The translations under genes were made by a program, and so were the position numbers. Under the pieces are notes generated by a model that had not been told where the DNA came from, searched no databases, and was given only the letters and a program-made list of their open reading frames with translations. 42,795 nucleotides of DNA, from assembly GCA_947470895.1 (NCBI GenBank), contig CANIVF010000034.1:1-42795 (forward strand). Direction: 5' to 3'. This document shows, piece after piece, positions 9,062-16,698 of this stretch. Source of the stretch: Bacteroidota bacterium (GTDB taxonomy: Bacteria; Bacteroidota; Bacteroidia; Cytophagales; Cyclobacteriaceae). How positions within the stretch are numbered: position 1 is the first letter of the stretch; each line of letters starts with the position of its first letter.

Positions 9062-9559
9062 TTAGATCGCCTTCAACGCAGCTTCATAATTTGGTTCCTG
9101 GCCAACTTGAGGAACGAGTTCTGTGTATTTCACTTTTCCAGTAGAATCAATCACAATAATCGCTCTGGCGAACAAGCCGGCAAAACCTCCGTCCAACAGT
9201 TCTACCCCGTAGTTTTTTCCAAATCCGCGACCTCGAAAATCAGATAGTGTAATGGCGTGATCGATTCCTTCAGCGCCACAAAATCTTTTCTGAGCAAAGG
9301 GCAAATCTTTTGAAATACATAACACTACGGTATTATCAATGGAGGCTGCACGCTTGTTAAACTCTCTGACAGAAGTTGCGCAGGTGCTGGTGTCAACGCT
9401 AGGGAAAATATTGAGCACAACATTTTTTCCCGCAAAATTTTTAAAGCCTACGTCTTTCATGTTGGTTGCTGTTAATGTAAAATCAACAGCAGAGGTGCCA
9501 ATTGCAGGAAGGTCACCAACGGTGTTTGCATCGTTGGGGCCTAGTTTTGTTAGAGCCAT
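9062..9559 (-). CDS. tpx: Thiol peroxidase (atypical 2-Cys peroxiredoxin)
   Basis: Reduces hydrogen and organic peroxides using thioredoxin; a soluble enzyme of 165 residues, the usual Tpx length. The peroxidatic Cys60 lies in FPSVDTSTCATSVREFN, including the T-x-x-C triad of peroxiredoxins. The resolving Cys94 lies in KRFCGAEGIDHAITLSDFRG, the diagnostic Tpx signature, and the 34-residue spacing matches E. coli Tpx (Cys61/Cys95). It starts 54 bases after the DUF4293 gene on the same strand, so the two may be co-transcribed. A terminator hairpin follows it. Confidence 0.96.
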   Translation of the reverse strand: MALTKLGPNDANTVGDLPAIGTSAVDFTLTATNMKDVGFKNFAGKNVVLNIFPSVDTSTCATSVREFNKRAASIDNTVVLCISKDLPFAQKRFCGAEGIDHAITLSDFRGRGFGKNYGVELLDGGFAGLFARAIIVIDSTGKVKYTELVPQVGQEPNYEAALKAI

Positions 9560-9613
9560 AGTGTAGATTTGAATATGGTATTGCAGGAATAAACAAATAA
9601 AGGAAGGGAATGT

Positions 9614-10075
9614 TTACCGTATCCGATCAGAATCGCGCACCAGTTTTTCATCTCTGCGGATGAAACGCAGGGCAAGCCAGTTGCAGGCTACCCCGAAAAA
9701 AGTAATCCACATCACCAATCCAAAGCGATTATAGCCATACTCTTTGGTTACACTATTATAAAAAATAACGATGCAAATCATAACCCCGGCTAGAATAAGA
9801 GAGTTGAGTGTTCCTAGTTTTATCTGAATTATCCTGTTATCAAATCTTCGTATTTCCATGATGCCGATGGTGGCAGCGGCTACCATTAAAATTGCAGTAA
9901 TGCTGTATGGGAAATAAGCTGTAATTTGTTCACCATTTTCAATTATGGTGAAATGAAGAGGATATAGTTGAAATTCTTTTGTTCTTTCTGTCAGTTTCCA
10001 AATGGGTAAGAAAAGGCTCACGGCCATGCTGGCCACTAATAATAACAGAAACAATGTTTGTATTCTTTGCCACAT
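9614..10075 (-). CDS. DUF4293 family integral membrane protein
   Basis: A 153-residue membrane protein with four predicted transmembrane segments at about 7-26, 56-72, 88-106 and 118-136. The opening MWQRIQTLFLLLLVASMAV and the extracytoplasmic loop between helices 1 and 2 are characteristic of DUF4293, a family almost confined to Bacteroidota and of unknown function. A TAnnTTTG promoter lies just upstream and would give a leader of about 20 bases. It probably leads a two-gene unit with tpx. Confidence 0.85.
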   Translation of the reverse strand: MWQRIQTLFLLLLVASMAVSLFLPIWKLTERTKEFQLYPLHFTIIENGEQITAYFPYSITAILMVAAATIGIMEIRRFDNRIIQIKLGTLNSLILAGVMICIVIFYNSVTKEYGYNRFGLVMWITFFGVACNWLALRFIRRDEKLVRDSDRIR

Positions 10076-10101
10076 AAAAGGGTTGCGTTAACTTGCTCGC
10101 G

Positions 10102-10109
10102 CAAAACTA
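10102..10109 (-). promoter_or_regulatory. -7 promoter box of the DUF4293 (-tpx) unit
   Basis: The minus strand reads TAGTTTTG, an exact fit to TAnnTTTG, 27 bases upstream of the ATG at 10075. No good -33 TTG was found at the expected spacing. Confidence 0.45.
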
Positions 10110-10150
10110 CTAAAATGTAGTTGTTGACCGACACTCAACCTAAGATTTAT

Positions 10151-10834
10151 ATGACAAAATCTGCCTACATCAGCGATAAAATTCGCACCCCTGTGGGTAG
10201 ATATGGAGGCACACTTGCCCATGTGAGACCGGATGATCTGTCAGCGTGCTTCATTAAAAAATTGCTGGCGAGAAATTCGTACATAAATCCAAGTCAAATT
10301 GAAGATGTAGTATTTGGTGCTGCCACCCAAGCAGGTGAAGGTAATCGCCATGTGGCGCGCATGGCATTGTTGCTGGCGGGCTTACCCGTAGAGATCGGAG
10401 GAGTTACAGTTAATAGGTCCGGGTTGCAGGCCATCAAGGATGCTTCGCGTGGTGTGTTTAATGGAGACGGTGAATGTTATATAGCCGTAGGTGTCGAGAG
10501 CATGAGTCGCTCCCCGTTTGTGATGACTAAAGCCGATGATCCTTTTTCTCGCAAAGCTAAAATACATGATACCTCCCTGGGCTGGCGATTTGTGAATTCA
10601 AAACTTTCGAAGTTATACCATCCCTATTCGATGGGTAAAACGGCTTAGCAGGTAGCACAGAAATGGAAGATCGGCAGGGAAGAACAAGATCAGTTCGGTC
10701 TGCTTTCATAACGAAAATATTTTTCGGTCAGCAAAGCAGGTAAGTGTACAGAAGAGTTAATCTCAATTAAAGTTCAAAAAGGAAAAGGGCTGAGTGTTGG
10801 GCAGGGGGCAGTGGTTATTTATGAAAAGAGTTGA
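10151..10834 (+). pseudogene. Degraded acetyl-CoA acyltransferase (thiolase, PcaF/FadA type)
   Basis: The N-terminal half is unmistakable thiolase (AYISDKIRTPVGRYGG; VFGAATQAGEGNRHVARM; VGVESMSRSPFVM; SLGWRFVN). Several lesions show it is dead. The catalytic loop NRLCGSG is reduced to NRSG, an in-frame loss of three residues including the acylated Cys. TAG at 10646-10648 and TAA at 10709-10711 interrupt a frame that otherwise continues as family-like sequence (QVAQKWKIGREEQDQFGLLS). After the KVQKGKG segment it jumps to GLSVGQGAVVIYEKS, which resembles the extreme C-terminal VGQG motif of thiolases, so most of the C-terminal half is deleted. The final stop is TGA 10832-10834. The remnant lies directly against the four-helix-bundle cassette. 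Confidence 0.9.
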
Positions 10835-10852
10835 GATGAGCATGGAAGAATT

Positions 10853-11234
10853 GAGAAGCTGAGAATTGAAGAATTGGGAATAATTAATCAAAATTCTATG
10901 GAACCGACTAAGCGATTTGTTTTGAATGGGTATTCAATTTCTACTAAGTTTCCTAAAGAAGAGTTGTATGGTTTGACTTCCCAGTTTAGAAGGGCAGCGG
11001 TTTCAATAGCTGCTAATAGTGCAGAGGGAAATGCAAAAAAAGGAAAAGCTGATAAGCTTCGATTTTATAATATTGCACAAGGATCACTAGAAGAATGCAG
11101 ACATTATCTGTTACTGGCCAAGGATCTTAATTTTAATAATGATATTAAACTTGATGATTTGTTGGAAAAAGTTAGCCGACTTAATAGCTATGCCCGATCA
11201 ATCAATGATTCACGTTAACCCCGCTCAGCTTCTC
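10853..11234. mobile_element. Candidate inverted-repeat-flanked four-helix-bundle cassette
   Basis: A perfect 11-bp inverted repeat, GAGAAGCTGAG at 10853-10863 and CTCAGCTTCTC at 11224-11234, brackets a single small gene with little else between. Degenerate GAATTGA/GAGAATC-type runs extend both ends. It sits between a decayed thiolase and the truA start. This looks like a small non-autonomous insertion; no target-site duplication could be established. Confidence 0.4.
10898..11218 (+). CDS. Four-helix-bundle protein (23S rRNA-intervening-sequence / S23 family)
   Basis: A small soluble helical protein of 106 residues from the ATG at 10898; a TTG at 10874 would add eight residues. The signature FPKEELYGLTSQFRRAAVSIAAN-x-AEG matches the S23/IVP family (TIGR02436), related to the Avd accessory protein of diversity-generating retroelements. 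The rest (FYNIAQGSLEECRHYLLLAKDL) fits helices 3 and 4. The usual first motif (F-x-x-L-x-V-W-Q) is missing, so the N-terminus is shortened or diverged. Such genes occur inside 23S rRNA intervening sequences and as scattered multicopy solitary genes in Bacteroidota. Function is unknown; nucleic-acid binding is suspected. There is no retroelement or rRNA here. Confidence 0.85.
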   Translation: MEPTKRFVLNGYSISTKFPKEELYGLTSQFRRAAVSIAANSAEGNAKKGKADKLRFYNIAQGSLEECRHYLLLAKDLNFNNDIKLDDLLEKVSRLNSYARSINDSR

Positions 11235-11268
11235 GATTCTCGACTTCTTACTTCTGGCTTCTAACGAA

Positions 11269-12012
11269 ATGCGCTTCTTCTTCGAAATCAGTTACAACGG
11301 AACAAACTACCACGGTTGGCAAAACCAGAATAATGCGATTGGAGTTCAGCAAGTGGTGGAGGATGCATTGAGCAAATTATTTCGTGAAGAAATTTCGATA
11401 GTAGGAAGCGGACGCACCGACACGGGAGTTCATTGTGTTCAGCAATTTTTTCATGCTGACATTGAGAAGGAAGTTAAGCCTGCCGACCTTCTTCATCGCC
11501 TCAATGCCTTTCTTCCCAAGGATATAGCGATCCGAAATATTTATCCGGTTAAAGACGATGCCCATGCACGCTATGATGCGATTGAGCGCTCCTATCAATA
11601 TAAAATTACAAGAGTAAAGGATCCGCTCCTGGTTGGCTACGCTCATTATTTCTTCCGCGATCTGGATTTACCAACTATGGAGAAGGCTTCTGTGTTCTTG
11701 ATAGGCCAACATGACTTTGAGTGTTTCAGTAAGGTAAAAACCGATGTGAATCACTTTATTTGTGACATTAAACAAGCCACTTGGAATCAAAAAGGAGATG
11801 TTTTGGTTTTTACGATCTCCGCCAACCGATTTTTGAGGGGTATGGTAAGAGCCATAGTTGGAACATTGTTGGATGTGGGTAATGGAAAATTAACGATGAA
11901 GCAATTTCAGGATATATTGAAAAGTAAAGACAGAAAGAAAGCGGGCATGAACGCTCCACCGGAAGGTTTGTATCTGACGCACGTGAAATATCCCAAATCA
12001 ACATTTAATTAG
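11269..12012 (+). CDS. truA: tRNA pseudouridine(38-40) synthase TruA
   Basis: Isomerises uridine to pseudouridine at positions 38-40 of the tRNA anticodon arm. It has 247 residues, a normal TruA length. Catalytic Asp51 lies in GSGRTDTGVHCVQQFFH, the family signature. Other TruA blocks are YNGTNYHGWQNQ near the start, the arginine-rich ARYDAIERSYQYKI, and NRFLRGMVRAIVGTLLDVG in the C-terminal domain. The start codon lies only 35 bases after the repeat arm of the upstream cassette, so the insertion must have landed in or near its original promoter. The ABC transporter gene follows after 28 bases and may be co-transcribed. Confidence 0.96.
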   Translation: MRFFFEISYNGTNYHGWQNQNNAIGVQQVVEDALSKLFREEISIVGSGRTDTGVHCVQQFFHADIEKEVKPADLLHRLNAFLPKDIAIRNIYPVKDDAHARYDAIERSYQYKITRVKDPLLVGYAHYFFRDLDLPTMEKASVFLIGQHDFECFSKVKTDVNHFICDIKQATWNQKGDVLVFTISANRFLRGMVRAIVGTLLDVGNGKLTMKQFQDILKSKDRKKAGMNAPPEGLYLTHVKYPKSTFN

Positions 12013-12021
12013 AAGTTCCTC

Positions 12022-12033
12022 TTTTAGGAGGGG
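12022..12033 (+). promoter_or_regulatory. Strong Shine-Dalgarno that can pair with an upstream CCTC
   Basis: AGGAGGGG precedes the ATG at 12041 at normal spacing. A CCTC just upstream, separated by TTTTAG, could base-pair with the GAGG core. Shine-Dalgarno sequences are rare elsewhere in the window. Confidence 0.35.
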
Positions 12034-12040
12034 ATGTGGA

Positions 12041-13813
12041 ATGGAAAAGGAAAAAATAAAAAGCGGAAATATCATCGACTGGCAGGTGCTGGGGCGCATC
12101 ATGCAATTTGTGAAACCCTATCGGGGAAGATTTTACATGGTGGTTTTTCTTACCATACTGTTAGGCTTCCTGACACCAGTGCGGGCATGGTTAATTCAAT
12201 ATACGCTGGATGAGCACGTAGCTTTTGGAAAGTACTGGAGCATGGTCAATGTAATGATCTTGCTTTTGGTTTTAATGATCGTTCAGTCGGCTGCACAATA
12301 TGTTCATACTTACATTTCTGGCCGCATTGGGCAATTTGTGATTCGCGATATCCGGATTCAGCTTTATGAACACATCATTAACCTGCGCTTAAAATTTTTT
12401 GATAAAACGCCCATTGGCCGATTAGTAACCCGTAACATTTCCGATGTAGAAACACTGTCGGATGTTTTTACCGAAGGGCTTGCCGCTATGGCCGGTGATC
12501 TTTTGCAGATCATCTTTATTCTTGCCTTTATGTTTTATACCGATTGGAAACTGGCCTTGGTTTCTCTTTCTACCATTCCGCTGATGGTTTTGTCTACGTA
12601 TGTGTTTAAAGAAAAAATAAAAGTTGCTTTTAATGATGTACGCAATGCGGTAGCAAATCTGAATTCGTTTGTGCAGGAACACCTTACGGGGATGAACATC
12701 GTACAGATATTTGGGAGCGAAAAAAAGGAATTTGAAAAATTTGATGAGATCAACAGAGAACATCGTGATTCAAATTTGAGATCGGTACTGTATTATTCAG
12801 TTTATTATCCAGTTTCAGAAATCATTGCCGCCATGGGCATTGGGTTATTGGTTTGGTATGGAGCCAAGGGCGTTATTCACTTTGATGAAACCGGGATTAC
12901 GGTTGGAACACTTACGGCATTCATCATGTATATACAGATGTTCTTTCGACCCATCCGTATGATTGCCGATCGGTATAACACATTGCAAATGGGTATTGTT
13001 AGCACATCGCGCATCATCAATTTACTGGATGATAAAAGTGACATCATGACCAATGGCACTTATAAAACAGATCATGTAAATGGAGAGGTATTATTTGATC
13101 ACGTATGGTTTGCCTACCATGAGGCCGATTATGTATTGAAAAATATAAGCCTGCAAATAAAAGCTGGAGAAACTATTGCGCTGGTTGGCGCTACCGGAGC
13201 AGGTAAATCTTCAATCATCAATTTGCTTAATCGCTTTTATGAAATTAACAGAGGCAGTATTCGTGTGGATGGCGTGGATATAAAAGATTTTGACCTGGCC
13301 AGTTTGCGAAAAAATATTGGTGTTGTTTTGCAAGATGTTTTTTTATTCAGCGACACGATTCGCAATAACATTACGCTTGGGAATGCCGATGTAACCGATG
13401 AAATGATATTGCATGCAGCAGACATGGTAGGTGCCCGTAAATTCATCGACCGCTTGCCAGGCCGCTTGAATTATAATGTGATGGAGCGCGGTTCTACATT
13501 ATCGGTAGGACAACGACAACTCTTGTCCTTTATCAGAGCCATGGTGTATAATCCTAAAATACTGGTGCTGGATGAAGCCACTTCTTCGGTGGATAGCGAA
13601 ACCGAAGAGATGATTCAGGAAGCCATTTCTAATATGATGAGCAACCGCACGTCTATTGTTATTGCGCACCGTTTATCAACCATACAAAAGGCGAATAAAA
13701 TTATTGTTTTAGATCGTGGTGAAATTAAAGAACAAGGTACACACGAGACACTCTTGTTGCAAGAAGGGCATTACGCGCAACTTCATAAAATGCAATATAA
13801 AGAGGTATTATAG
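12041..13813 (+). CDS. ABC exporter half-transporter, MdlB-like (catalytic-site subunit)
   Basis: An inner-membrane TMD-NBD exporter of 590 residues: six-helix type I exporter domain at about 20-330, then the ATPase. Walker A is GATGAGKS (383-390), the signature LSVGQ (487-491) departs from LSGGQ, Walker B ends in D511 with the catalytic Glu E512 (VLDEATSSVDSETEE), and the H-loop is IAHRLST. The intact Glu with a divergent signature is the mirror image of the half-transporter at 14599-16383, which suggests that they form an MdlAB/BmrCD/TM287-288-type heterodimer. The start is preceded by AGGAGGGG, an unusually good Shine-Dalgarno sequence for this phylum. Its substrate is unknown (lipid, peptide or drug). 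Confidence 0.9.
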   Translation: MEKEKIKSGNIIDWQVLGRIMQFVKPYRGRFYMVVFLTILLGFLTPVRAWLIQYTLDEHVAFGKYWSMVNVMILLLVLMIVQSAAQYVHTYISGRIGQFVIRDIRIQLYEHIINLRLKFFDKTPIGRLVTRNISDVETLSDVFTEGLAAMAGDLLQIIFILAFMFYTDWKLALVSLSTIPLMVLSTYVFKEKIKVAFNDVRNAVANLNSFVQEHLTGMNIVQIFGSEKKEFEKFDEINREHRDSNLRSVLYYSVYYPVSEIIAAMGIGLLVWYGAKGVIHFDETGITVGTLTAFIMYIQMFFRPIRMIADRYNTLQMGIVSTSRIINLLDDKSDIMTNGTYKTDHVNGEVLFDHVWFAYHEADYVLKNISLQIKAGETIALVGATGAGKSSIINLLNRFYEINRGSIRVDGVDIKDFDLASLRKNIGVVLQDVFLFSDTIRNNITLGNADVTDEMILHAADMVGARKFIDRLPGRLNYNVMERGSTLSVGQRQLLSFIRAMVYNPKILVLDEATSSVDSETEEMIQEAISNMMSNRTSIVIAHRLSTIQKANKIIVLDRGEIKEQGTHETLLLQEGHYAQLHKMQYKEVL

Positions 13814-13862
13814 AGTTTAACTCCCGTTATGACTACTCGTGTCATCGTTTAGTCAAAACAGT

Positions 13863-13870
13863 TATATTTG
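13863..13870 (+). promoter_or_regulatory. -7 promoter box immediately before an ATG
   Basis: The bases TATATTTG match TAnnTTTG exactly and end five bases before the ATG at 13876. If used, the transcript would begin at about the start codon, giving a leaderless mRNA. Confidence 0.45.
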
Positions 13871-13875
13871 CTTCG

Positions 13876-14589
13876 ATGCGTTTTTCAAAAGCATTCCTTC
13901 TGTATTTTTTTTGCTGCCTAAGCATTGCTCAACATTGTTTTGCCCAAAGTAGCAGGTTCGCGAACACCCGAAACCCACGGATTCAAAAATCAAGACCGAA
14001 TAAAGCTTCGATCGTTTGTCCTATTTTTGACGACAGGCTTTATCCCTACCATGGAATCGGTATTAAGCTGGGGGATCCCATGGCTGTCACCTATAAGCTT
14101 TATGCCAGTCGAAATTTAGCATTCTCATTCGATGTAGGCAGAACAGCCAACGGCTTATACAATGAATACTATAGTAACGTCTTTATGGATTATATGCGAG
14201 ATTCATTAAAGGAAGGTGTAAGTGTACAACAGCTCTCGCATCGGGTTCTTTCAGATTTATTTTTAGAAGGTAAGTTGCTCTACCAATGGGATGCTGAACA
14301 AATATCAAAAGGGCTTCAGGTTTATACCGGTGCAGGCTGGCAATGGAGAAGTGCAGACATCAGGTACGAATACTTATATAATGATGCGCTTACAGGAGCA
14401 TCGCAAGTGAACATCTTCAATCAAACCCGTTTTACTTATGGTCCTGTAGCCGTATTAGGTTTTGAATATGCATATTTTTCAATACCTATTTCTGCCTTTA
14501 TCGAAGTAGAATGGTTTTATGATGTTGGGCTAGATCCAAGCTATAATCGGTTTCAGGGAGGAGTGGGCCTTCGCTATGTATTTCGATAG
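13876..14589 (+). CDS. Small outer-membrane beta-barrel protein, unknown function
   Basis: An exported 237-residue protein I cannot assign to a named family. It has a signal peptide (RFSKAFLLYFFCCLSIAQ then HCFAQ), a short basic linker (about 25-45), then alternating hydrophobic/polar strands rich in Tyr, Phe and Trp (LQVYTGAGWQWRS, GFEYAYFSIPISAFIEVEWFYD). It ends in GGVGLRYVFR, typical of an 8-10-stranded outer-membrane barrel. It sits between the two ABC half-exporters and ends 9 bases from the convergent one, so a role in the same envelope route is possible but only by position. The only plausible start is the ATG at 13876. Confidence 0.7.
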   Translation: MRFSKAFLLYFFCCLSIAQHCFAQSSRFANTRNPRIQKSRPNKASIVCPIFDDRLYPYHGIGIKLGDPMAVTYKLYASRNLAFSFDVGRTANGLYNEYYSNVFMDYMRDSLKEGVSVQQLSHRVLSDLFLEGKLLYQWDAEQISKGLQVYTGAGWQWRSADIRYEYLYNDALTGASQVNIFNQTRFTYGPVAVLGFEYAYFSIPISAFIEVEWFYDVGLDPSYNRFQGGVGLRYVFR

Positions 14590-14598
14590 TGGGTTTCC

Positions 14599-16383
14599 TT
14601 ACTCTACTTCATCTACTTGCATCTGCTTTTCATAGAGTTCCTGGTAAGCACCTTTTTTCAGTAGCAGACCTTCATGCGTTCCTTCCTCAATGATAGCTCC
14701 ATCATGAAGCACGATGATCTTGTTGGCTATCTTCGCAGAAGATACACGGTGTGATATAATAATACTTGTACGGTTCTGCATGATTCGTTTCATACTGTTA
14801 AGAATCGTGTTTTCTGTTTTTGTATCCACAGCCGATAAAGCATCGTCCAGAATTAAAATTTTTGGTTCTCGTACTACTGCGCGTGCAATGGATACACGTT
14901 GCTTTTGCCCACCAGAAAGAGTGACACCACGCTCACCCACACGCGTATTGAAACCGAGAGGAAAAGCAATGATATTATCAAACACATCCGAATCTTTAGC
15001 GGCTTGTATCACTTTGCTTTCATCAGCCTTGTCAAGACCGAAGGCGATGTTATTAAAAATGGTATCGCTAAAGAGAAAAACCTCTTGTGGCACAACTCCG
15101 GTCTGGCTTCTTAAGTTGTGAAGGCTATAATCCTTCAACGGAATGTCATCAATTCTGATCTGCCCTTCTGTGACATCGTATAAACGGCTGATGAGATTCG
15201 ACACCGTGCTCTTACCTGAACCTGTAGTTCCAATAATAGCGAGCGATTCGCCTGTTTCTATTTTAAATGAGATATTTTTTAGCGCCTGGATTCCTGTGTC
15301 AGGATAAACGAATGACACATGGTCGAATTCAATTTTACCATGGATATTCCTGACCACATCTTTTTCGGATATGATATCGGTTTTTGTTTTAAGAAACTCG
15401 TTGATTCTTTTTTGGGAGGCTTCAGCACGCTGCACCAGACTAATGGTCCAGCCCAGCGAGGCAACCGGCCAGGTAAGTAAGTTTACATAGATAATAAACT
15501 CAGCAATATTACCGAAGGTAAGTGATCCATTGATTACTTCTACGCTTCCTGCATACACAGTAAGGATAGTACTTAACCCAATCAGCCCCATGATGAGGGG
15601 AAAGAACAAGGCTTGAACTCTTGTGAGCTTTAATGATTGTCTCTTATATTCATTACTTTCTTTGGAGAAATTTTTTACCGATTCGGTTTCGCGGGTGAAT
15701 GATTTCAAAACGCGTATTCCAGAAAAGGCTTCTTGTACAAACGTGCTCAGTCTTGATTGGCTCTTCTGAATTTCTTCCGACCGGTGTTCGATCACGGTAT
15801 TCACGTAAAAAATGCTGAGAGAAAGAATAGGCAAAGGAACGAGTGCATACCATGTCAACTTAGAGCTGATTGCTAACATCATGGGTATCAACATGATAAA
15901 CAACGTCACCAGCTGCATACCATACATGATGGATGGGCCGAGATACATGCGCACGCGTCCAACATCTTCGCTGATGCGATTCATCAGGTCACCCGTATTG
16001 TTTTTGCGATAAAAACTTAGCGGAAGAGATTGATAATGCTGGAAGATCTCATTTTTCAAATCGTACTCCACCAAACGGCTCATCACAATCAGGGTTTGCC
16101 TGACAAAATAAAGAAACACACCATGCAAAAGAGCCATCGCCAAAATCAACACCGCGTACAATAAAATACCGCGGGCAAAAATTGCAAAGAAGTCACTTTG
16201 AATTTCGCTTCCAGTGAAAGATCGATAGACTCTTATGTTATCAACCACCAAGTCGATTGAGTAGCGCACCATTTGAGCCGGATAAATCTTGAACAGGTTG
16301 GAGATAATCACGAACAAAAGGCCCATGATCAGGTGCCACTTGTATTTCAGCAGGAATTTATAAAGGTATTTAAGCTCCTTCAT
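14599..16383 (-). CDS. ABC exporter half-transporter, MdlA-like (degenerate-site subunit)
   Basis: An inner-membrane TMD-NBD exporter of 594 residues. Six transmembrane helices fall within about 15-310. The NBD has Walker A GTTGSGKS (385-392), a canonical signature LSGGQKQRVSIARA, Walker B ILILDDALSAVD with Asp514 in place of the catalytic Glu, and an H-loop ISHRVSS. The LDDALSAVD form is characteristic of the non-catalytic half of heterodimeric exporters (MdlA, BmrC/YheI, TM287). Together with the Glu-bearing, LSVGQ-type half at 12041-13813 it would give one competent and one degenerate composite site. The two genes face each other rather than forming an operon, so co-regulation is not shown. 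Substrate unknown. Confidence 0.9.
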   Translation of the reverse strand: MKELKYLYKFLLKYKWHLIMGLLFVIISNLFKIYPAQMVRYSIDLVVDNIRVYRSFTGSEIQSDFFAIFARGILLYAVLILAMALLHGVFLYFVRQTLIVMSRLVEYDLKNEIFQHYQSLPLSFYRKNNTGDLMNRISEDVGRVRMYLGPSIMYGMQLVTLFIMLIPMMLAISSKLTWYALVPLPILSLSIFYVNTVIEHRSEEIQKSQSRLSTFVQEAFSGIRVLKSFTRETESVKNFSKESNEYKRQSLKLTRVQALFFPLIMGLIGLSTILTVYAGSVEVINGSLTFGNIAEFIIYVNLLTWPVASLGWTISLVQRAEASQKRINEFLKTKTDIISEKDVVRNIHGKIEFDHVSFVYPDTGIQALKNISFKIETGESLAIIGTTGSGKSTVSNLISRLYDVTEGQIRIDDIPLKDYSLHNLRSQTGVVPQEVFLFSDTIFNNIAFGLDKADESKVIQAAKDSDVFDNIIAFPLGFNTRVGERGVTLSGGQKQRVSIARAVVREPKILILDDALSAVDTKTENTILNSMKRIMQNRTSIIISHRVSSAKIANKIIVLHDGAIIEEGTHEGLLLKKGAYQELYEKQMQVDEVE

Positions 16384-16497
16384 GAATGATTATTGTTTTG
16401 CCTTTTAGGCTTTTGTGAGAATAATATAAGGTCAATCTTAGGCGAAACGGAAGAATATTGTTAATCAAATGTATTTTCTGTTAAGAGCCAGTCAAAC

Positions 16498-16505
16498 AAA
16501 AGTAG
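16498..16505 (-). promoter_or_regulatory. Candidate -7 box of the minus-strand ABC exporter
   Basis: The minus strand reads TACTTTTG, matching TAnnTTTG, with a TTTG 16 bases further upstream that may serve as a short-spaced -33 element. The implied leader is about 110 bases. Confidence 0.35.
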
Positions 16506-16665
16506 TTAATCCACCTAAAACAAATGATCCTGAACATCAAAGAATTAGAAAAAGTGACACTCAGCGGTGTTCAATAAGGTGAGGTCCCCAATGCTATTTT
16601 GTTAAGTCGCTTCACCTGTTTTCGCTTCCTGAAAGACATCTTTTCTATTTTCAGTTTGTATGTTG

Positions 16666-16673
16666 TAATTTTG
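16666..16673 (+). promoter_or_regulatory. -7 promoter box of nusB
   Basis: TAATTTTG matches TAnnTTTG exactly and lies 25 bases before the ATG at 16699. A T-rich TTTTC at about the -33 distance is a partial match. Confidence 0.5.
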
Positions 16674-16698
16674 CAATTACTAACTACGTTCTTTCGAC

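Larger units (their letters stand above)
16384..16698. other. Divergent intergenic region, ABC exporter / nusB
   Basis: There is no credible gene in these 315 bases; the longest small frames (under 40 codons) lack family-like sequence. It carries a -7 box for each direction, near 16498 (minus) and 16666 (plus). Confidence 0.6.

Noticed and set aside
10898-11218. Diversity-generating retroelement accessory protein (Avd)
   Set aside because: The fold is related, but there is no reverse transcriptase, template repeat or variable target nearby.
16470-16585. Short open frames in the nusB upstream region
   Set aside because: Fewer than 40 codons, with no family-like sequence and no start context.
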